This document shows, piece by piece, positions 57,458 to 64,000 of a stretch of DNA of 64,000 nucleotides. The first letter of the stretch is position 1. The number at the start of each line of letters is the position of its first letter. The DNA is taken from positions 186,001 through 250,000 of the forward strand of contig JALRME010000016.1 in the NCBI GenBank assembly GCA_026120035.1. Direction: 5' to 3'. The notes under the pieces are model-generated. The model was not told the DNA's origin and did not search any database. It saw only the letters and a program-made list of their open reading frames with translations. Position numbers and translations under genes: made by a program. Source of the stretch: Coleophoma eucalyptorum (taxonomy: Eukaryota; Ascomycota; Leotiomycetes; Helotiales; Dermateaceae).

Positions 57458-57546
57458 GCCCAAGTCGTCTACAGATCTCTTCACTCTTATGTCTTGACTC
57501 TGAAGTTCTTACCCAACCTACCGTCGGGTCACTCACCATCTTCGAT

Positions 57547-60500
57547 ATGGCTTCGTTCTTTCAGCCTATTGTTTACAACCCAAATACCACTGCGACGGCT
57601 CCAATTTCTTCGTCTCAGCGCTTTCTGGTCTACACCAATTCCATTCTGACTCCAGCTGAGCTCTTTGCAACATGGCTGCAATACTTGCTCTTGCTGGTGG
57701 GGGTAGGAGCGATGGCTCTACCTTTACTCAAAATCGCCAAAGGCCAACTCTTCGCTGGTATATCATGGGCTCTAAGTAAGAGGAAGAAAAAACAAGTGGC
57801 TGCGGAAATTGAGGCCATGGCCGATTTTGACGAAAGCTCTGAATGTCTTACTGGTGTTACTCTGGAGGACTTGACACCCACAGCATCCTTCCGCTTATCA
57901 TCAGTGAAGACATTTGGATATTTGCGCCATTATGATGGAGATGTAGAGGAGTTTCTTGAGCGCCCATATGATCTTCATATCTTACCCATTCACCATTTTA
58001 TGGATTTAGACGAAGAAGGACATGCATTTCGAATACCGCCTGGTTCAGCAACCAATCTATGGGTCGCAATCGAACAAGTGGATTTTGCACCCCTCATAGC
58101 GCAGAACTCAGACCCAACAATACTTGCCAGGTGGTTGACCAGCCTATGTGTGGACAGTGGAATTGTCGGAATCACCATCGACTCAAAAATACTCAAAGTG
58201 TCTGGATTCCACAACTTACTTCGACATTTAGCGCAGCAGCAAGTCGAAGTTCTACTTTCCACGGATGCGTCAATAGCCGTAAACATGGATGACTTGAATT
58301 TGGTTAGTGGTTTAATCTCGAGAAACGCTTGTATTCTAGAAAATGGGTTGAGGAGGGATTTTTTCCAAGCCGACCAGCTGCGAACTTCTCTTGCCCGAGC
58401 AGCGCAAGCTCGCAAGAACAATCCTAACTTCTTCATTGGGCTCTACGATTTGTGGCATAGTCAACCGGCGCCAGCAGTTATTCGTCGGAGTCACAAATTC
58501 GCGAATTTTCATGGTGCTGTATTTGCACATGGCCCTGCCGATGAGGCCGCAGACGTACCCTCTCAAGTATGCCTTGGTGCTTTCGATTGGATAAAGCGTG
58601 CCGATGTTGTCCAGGTATAATTATTCCCCATGAAGCAAGTCTGACTCGGTTGCTGACTCTGTTTAGGCCCAGAAGCATTGGACGGAATCTTTCAGACCAA
58701 GCCGATCCAATGAACTTGATGAGAATTTTATGTGCGATTCTCTAATAAATCTCGAAGATATTGTGCCCGGGATTTGCAATGGCTTCGAACGCGCTGCGGG
58801 AAATTATCAGGATAACCCGTTTGAGGCTGAGGAGTACATTGAGGTGGAACCCCCGAGCCTAATGCAGGCACCTCCTCGCCTGGATTTCTGGAGAGTTTCT
58901 AGCCAAGGCAAAGATCTATGTAATACTGGCTGCTACGATCTACGCGAGGAACTCTTTGATGAACAATATACAGCTATTCTGGCCGCGCAAGAACACCTAC
59001 GTAGCATCAAAATGCTGCAGGATTTTCACGATAGAGACCTGGTGAAGGTATTGGCGACCTTAGACAATTATCTGGAGACTAAATCAAATCCACATGAACT
59101 TGTAGCAAGCCTCGCAGCTGGATTACGTACTGGCGATATCACAATATTCCAGGGTCTCGACAGCGGCTTTACTCTACCGGACTGCCACGGCCACTTCTGG
59201 GCTGTGGCGCGACAAGGATTTCACACGAATGTTGTGACACTTTACATTTCACTTAAAGCCCCTGACTTGGTCACCACGATTGTACATTGCTATCTGGCAC
59301 AATTTGGAATCCATCGGCAAGAAAGATTGGAGATTGAACTTGATATCCTGAGAGCTCAGGATGCGACCTTGGAATTACACCCGCGTTTGGCCCATGAGCT
59401 TTCCTCTGCAACATACCCGGAACTACTTTTCTTGGTGGAGCAGATATCGGTCACAGTGACAAAGCATCCTATACTTGATGCAGTCCTGAGAAAAGCAGAG
59501 CAACTTTTGGTGGAAGAGCCTTCGAGATTATCGTATATCAAGAGTCACTCTAATGATCTTCTCGCTCAGAGGATTACGATTCGCGAGGTACTTGAAATTC
59601 GGTTGGAACATTTCACACGTCACAACATTGAGCCTCTTCCAAATATCGATAAACTGGTTAGATTATATTCGACTATCGAAAGGACCATGCTAGATGCTTT
59701 ACTGGCCAACGATGAAGATCTGTTAGCTCGTCTATCTGCTCCTGTATTCGAGGCCTACGAGTCTCGGCCTGAGGAATTCGACATATGCAATGATCTCTAT
59801 GCTTTATTCTTCTTCTGCTCACTCCGACGGCGTGCTTTCGAAGAAGTCTGTATGGAAACAACAGACAGGTGCCCGCTTTTCCTTCAGCAACATGACCAAG
59901 CAGCTGTCTTTGCCGAGCTATGGATGCTTGGGTCTCAATGCGAAATATACTTTGGCATCAAACCACGGGCCTTAGGAAGGATCATCTACGACGATTACAG
60001 GGATTATTTAAAAGTGCATCCGCCTCCTGAGGAGGCATGGAATGGTGTGGACGTGTTTTCTGCCTATTCCAAAGGCGCCGCTGAAATCGAAGACATTGAC
60101 CTTGAGAACGCCGAAAAGCAGCCACCTCAGTCTTTTCGCGAACGTCTCATTAAGGCATCATTTCTCTCAATCTTCTGCGTTCCAGCTATGGTTGATGTTG
60201 GCCTCCTTACTTTTGTCGGCAGAGGCCTGTATCTAACAGCATTTATGTCTTTGGAGGAGCGTATCATGGCAAACTACGCCATCTTGGCATCGCTTCTTTT
60301 GACAGCAGGAGTTACTGGATGGTCTGGTAGCACTGGTGGCTTCTATCTGTACCAGTCTGCTTACCACAACATGAATCATTTCATGGTTCATTCCCTGTCA
60401 GGTGGCTTTATGATTACCCTCCTTCTAGCAGTATGCGGATTTTTTGCCTTCAGTCGAGAATACAGTTGGTATGCAGGGTCACTCTTTGCGGCGTATCTCA

Positions 60501-63500
60501 TCGTGCTGTCGACTTACCTGAATCTCCTTGGGATTATGGCCACGATGCATCGTGAAGGGGCTCCATTCAAGTCAGGCCGGACTGTGCTTGGGCAATGCCT
60601 TCTTATAACGCTCCTCTCACCTCTCATAACATCTTTCGTTAATGGCCGTGATGTTTGGATTTACCTTCTAGTTTTGTACGTCTTTCTCGGCGTCTTGATC
60701 TACAACTATGCTCAACTATGTCGTGAATGGGGAACTTGGCCCGAAAAGATTTATCAGACGAAAGAACAAGAAATCCTCGACTGGTACGAAAAGAAGGAGG
60801 CTTTCATGACCAATGACCCGGAAAAAAGACATCCACCCGCCGGTGATGTCAAATTGCGCATCAAGAGAGCGAGTGATGCTCTTATGACCGCGATTGAAAA
60901 GTACAGTCCACGCTCAAAAGCCAAAGATCCATATATTGCGAAGCTTGCAGCTGGACATCAGTATGTTGTGTGGCTTCTCAAGAAAGAGAGCAACGGTCAA
61001 CCACTACCAGTTCCATACAGCGGGACCTGGATTGTCCAGACAAAGCTTGCTGTTGCAAATCAGCAACAGATTGGTCGTGGACTCAAGGAACACAGCCCTT
61101 TCCTTTTATTTCATGTCGCAAAGTATGATCTTGCACAAAACGTTGGTCTCTTTCTCGTTGCATTGCTGGACAGATGGATTGCAATTTCCATGAGCGCCAA
61201 TGGCCATGTTGTTAACATGTACTACAATCACCGTGCTCGATATGGTGTTGCTTTTGGTCTGCTATACTTTTTGTTGTGTGCTGTGAGTCTCGACGTGGTA
61301 CTCCAGCGCTACTGGGGGCAAACTGGGCGGCAATCCTCTGAACGCTTGGCCAATATTTTTGATTTTGAGTCAACAGAAGCAGCTGAAAGTCGTCAAGAGA
61401 AGCGTCGCTGGTTTCGAGCTTTGAGGGAGCTCTTTTGGGTTATGGTTGGCATCTTCGGGATGACGACTCTCGGCATCTGGCTTTTCGTTATTGATCATAA
61501 GCAAATCATCCTCTATTTAGCTTACGTCGTTGGATACTCTGCGGTTATTGTCTTTCAGGTAAGTGGAAATGCGGCCGACATCCTACTTGGCCAAAAGACT
61601 GACAAGTACTTAGTTCAATCGGGTTTTCACAATGGACATTAAAATTCATGTCCGCATTGTTTTCTTATCAGCTTTTGGTGGGTATATTATCGGTATTATT
61701 CTACGTTAGTATTCGTTTTCCCACACATAATCGCATTTGCTAATATCTTGAAGATTCGATACCTGGCATCCAGGACTTCTTTTATAACGACATCATTGCA
61801 CTTTGTAGTGCTTCGCTAAGTGCTGCATTCGGAACATGGCTCAACTCGGATTTCTGTGATGATGTGTCTCGAGAAATACACGTCGAAACAGAACAAGCAA
61901 CGAATTGGAAATTACATTCGCAGAAGCTAGTTGGTAGCCGGCATTCATGCTCCAGATTGAACGCAAAAGAGTTGCAGAAAATCCAGGGGGCTGAGTGCCG
62001 CTACGATGACAACTCTGCTCTTTCACGCGGGATCAAACAAGTTATTGCTAAAGGGATACTGTCCACAAACCCGACCATTACAAACGTCTTCCCTAGAGCC
62101 AAAGAATTCCTACAGCAGACTCGTGAACTTTGGAGCAAACAGAAGCTTAGGCTACTCACAGTTCCCCGAGAAGAATTTGAAGCCGCTGGCGGTGATGAAA
62201 TCTTTGCGGGAAGCTATCGTAGCGACGGTGTCCTGACCGTGATTGTCGGTCTTCCTTCAAGGTCCTCCTGGAGGAATGTTTCAGAAGACGCTTACAACGA
62301 AATTGCCACACAATTAGCGGCAGAGGCAATGCTCCACGAGTGTTGCGAGGCGATGCTGCTAATACCACACGCTGGTGCTACAGTGGTAGAGCTTCTACTC
62401 AACCCAGAGGAGGAAATCTCAACACGAATGCTTGTGCAATTTGCCTGGGCGAGTACTGCAGATCTCCGCCGTATTGCTGCAAATACGAACAGAGAAATGC
62501 TTCGCCATATTGCTCTGGGCTGTGAGATGAATATTGAGTGGGAAGATACACCGGAGGATGTCCGTATGGCCGTGGTCTCTCGTGCTATCGGCCGCTCCTA
62601 TGGTAAAACAAAAGCCCTCAATAACTGGTTGTCAGGTCGATCATGTTCTCTGGAATTGCATGATCTTTACTTACAACAATGTCTTGCAATTCGGCAGGCC
62701 GTGTTTTGGAGAATAGGCCTGCATGAGAAGGCTGGGTGGAACTCGCTTGAGGTTTCCGTTGCAGAACGTCACTGGAAAAGAATGCCAGTCGAGGTGGAGC
62801 AAACTCGCCGTTATAAGCTTCGGGCCCTAATGTGGCACATCTATGATATTTCGTTTCTATTCTTGACATTTGTCGCAACAATTAGCAGAGCAGGCTCTGA
62901 TTGTGGAAGGGAGCTCTGGTACGTCGTAAGCGGTTCTCGTAGCCAGGCCGTCATCGTATGGGTCATCTTGAAAGTATGGAAAGTTTGTCTTTGGTCGAAG
63001 AACCTCTGGGTTCGCATGATTCTACTACCGAAAAATACCACATATGAGAAATACGACGACTGGCTTACAAAAGGGGCGAAACGAACTCTTACACCTGGGC
63101 GCATCGTGGAATACCATCCGAATGCGACACGATCAGGGTTCTTGGTTTTTAGTCAGTATGGCTTCAACCTGAGAATCTACGATGGGCTCTTTGAAAAAGA
63201 ACCAACAAACAAGGACCACTTCTCGGCGACGTACGATCAGGATGGTCGCCTCGACCAGCTTATGCGTATGAAAGCTCAAGATGGAGAGTTCGTTTCCACA
63301 ACACATTGGATGTATTCTTATGACGACGAAGAGGACTTTGGCAGTCCTTCGCGAAGAACTCTTTATCAACAGAATGCATCTCAAGACTGTGATGAATTCT
63401 ACGATGAGCATGGAAGAATTGCCACAGGCGAATGCCTGAAGAACGGAACACGGTTTCGATTCGTCTACAAATATGACCACCGAGTGTCTGAAGACTCCTC

Positions 63501-64000
63501 GAATATTCTGTCGGCTGTATTTACGTCGGTCGATATTGATGAGCCAGTGGTATTCCAAGTGTTTTGGTGCCTTCCGTCTCCCATTCTTGATGATGTCTGG
63601 ATCCCAACTGAAAGAGTACAATGCGTCATCAGAGCGACCACAGATAAAGTCGAGGAGATTTCTTGGTCGTACGACCACAAGAGAGATCCAGTGATTAAGC
63701 GCAACACCCGACCAGTATATTCGGAGACATATACAGATTCCGATGTCTTGGACGGATTTGAGGACAAATACGGAATATTGGTTAAGCCAACTATGAATGC
63801 TTTCCTCGAGGAAGATCTCCTCTACTTCAGCGATTTGGCTACAATTGAGGCATTTGCGGATGACACAGATTGGCTTGATGAGGAAGATATGGAAATCAAA
63901 GGACTACGAGAATGGAGACGAGGCGGATTGCCATCTTTTCGCGGAAAAACTCGGAGTGTTACAAGCACCCGCAAGCTCCCTACCAGTGTTCTTCGAGCCA
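57547..64000 (+). CDS. gtb3: giant membrane glycosyltransferase (Gtb3-like), 3' end beyond window
   Basis: Predicted galactosaminogalactan synthase: a multi-pass membrane protein that polymerises and probably exports the chain. Exons seen: 57547-58614, 58667-61558, 61614-61704 and 61754 to the edge, about 2100 residues without a stop, so the gene continues past 64000. Layout: an N-terminal helix (about residues 40-65); a soluble part with YDLHILPIHHFMDLDEEG and a hydrolase-like alternation of helices and strands (about 110-355); a long soluble linker; and a membrane block of several helices around LLLTAGVTGWSGSTGGFYLYQSA to about WIYLLVLYVFLGVLIYNYAQL. A loop with RKESNGQPLPVPYSGTW-like sequence follows, then further helices and a large soluble domain. 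The catalytic GT4 domain expected for Gtb3 should lie beyond the window. Adjacent to, and divergent from, the epimerase gene. Confidence 0.83.

Larger units (their letters stand above)
56630..57546. promoter_or_regulatory. shared divergent promoter of uge3-like and gtb3-like genes
   Basis: 917 bp between two divergently transcribed biosynthetic genes. Contains one APSES-type site and a short upstream open frame, listed separately. In Aspergillus this pathway is under developmental regulators including StuA and MedA, so the region is the natural place for cluster control. Confidence 0.6.

Noticed and set aside
57630..58678. Several minus-strand frames of 66-148 codons.
   Set aside because: Antisense shadows of the synthase first exon.
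1..64000. CRISPR arrays, rRNA or bacterial-type operons.
   Set aside because: No regularly spaced identical repeats, no rRNA signature; introns and gene families are eukaryotic.

Overview
The window is chromosomal DNA of a filamentous ascomycete (Pezizomycotina). The evidence is short GT-AG introns of about 47-80 nt in almost every gene, an AT-rich background, Zn2Cys6, HET, PTH11/rhodopsin-like, P450 and MFS families, and a Fot1/Pogo transposon riddled with RIP-type stop codons. Intron style and gene content fit Leotiomycetes or a neighbouring class, but that placement is inference. I rebuilt the gene models by hand: most genes are split over several exons, and exon coordinates are given in each entry.

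Left part (1-19.9 kb) is an accessory, transport-rich region: a secreted type-B carboxylesterase (-), a DHA1-type MFS transporter (+), a cytochrome P450 (-), a Dal5/ACS-family MFS transporter (+), a mitochondrial 1-Cys peroxiredoxin (+), a second Dal5/ACS transporter (-), a PvdM/GliJ-like M19 dipeptidase homologue (-) and an AAAP amino-acid permease with micro-exons (-).

Middle part (19.9-46 kb): an AT-rich gene-poor stretch with palindromes, a 13-exon acetamidase-type amidase (+), a decayed pseudogene, a divergent SAM-methyltransferase/P450 pair sharing a 541-bp promoter, a HET-domain allorecognition-type protein, a low-complexity hypothetical protein, a secreted type-I phosphodiesterase/nucleotide-pyrophosphatase-like enzyme, a seven-helix fungal rhodopsin-like membrane protein, and a 1.86-kb Fot1/Pogo element with 46-bp terminal inverted repeats.

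Right part (46-64 kb): a Zn2Cys6 transcription factor, a mitochondrial NADH-cytochrome b5 reductase (Mcr1-like), and the main result, a galactosaminogalactan-type (GAG) exopolysaccharide cluster. It contains a membrane-anchored GH114 hydrolase (Ega3-like), a secreted CE18 deacetylase (Agd3-like), a UDP-glucose/UDP-GalNAc 4-epimerase (Uge3-like) and a giant multi-pass glycosyltransferase (Gtb3-like) that runs off the right edge. The expected division of labour is: Uge3 makes UDP-Gal/UDP-GalNAc, Gtb3 polymerises and exports the chain, Agd3 partly deacetylates it outside the cell, and Ega3 trims it at the cell surface. The fifth member known from Aspergillus, the Sph3 hydrolase, is not in this window.
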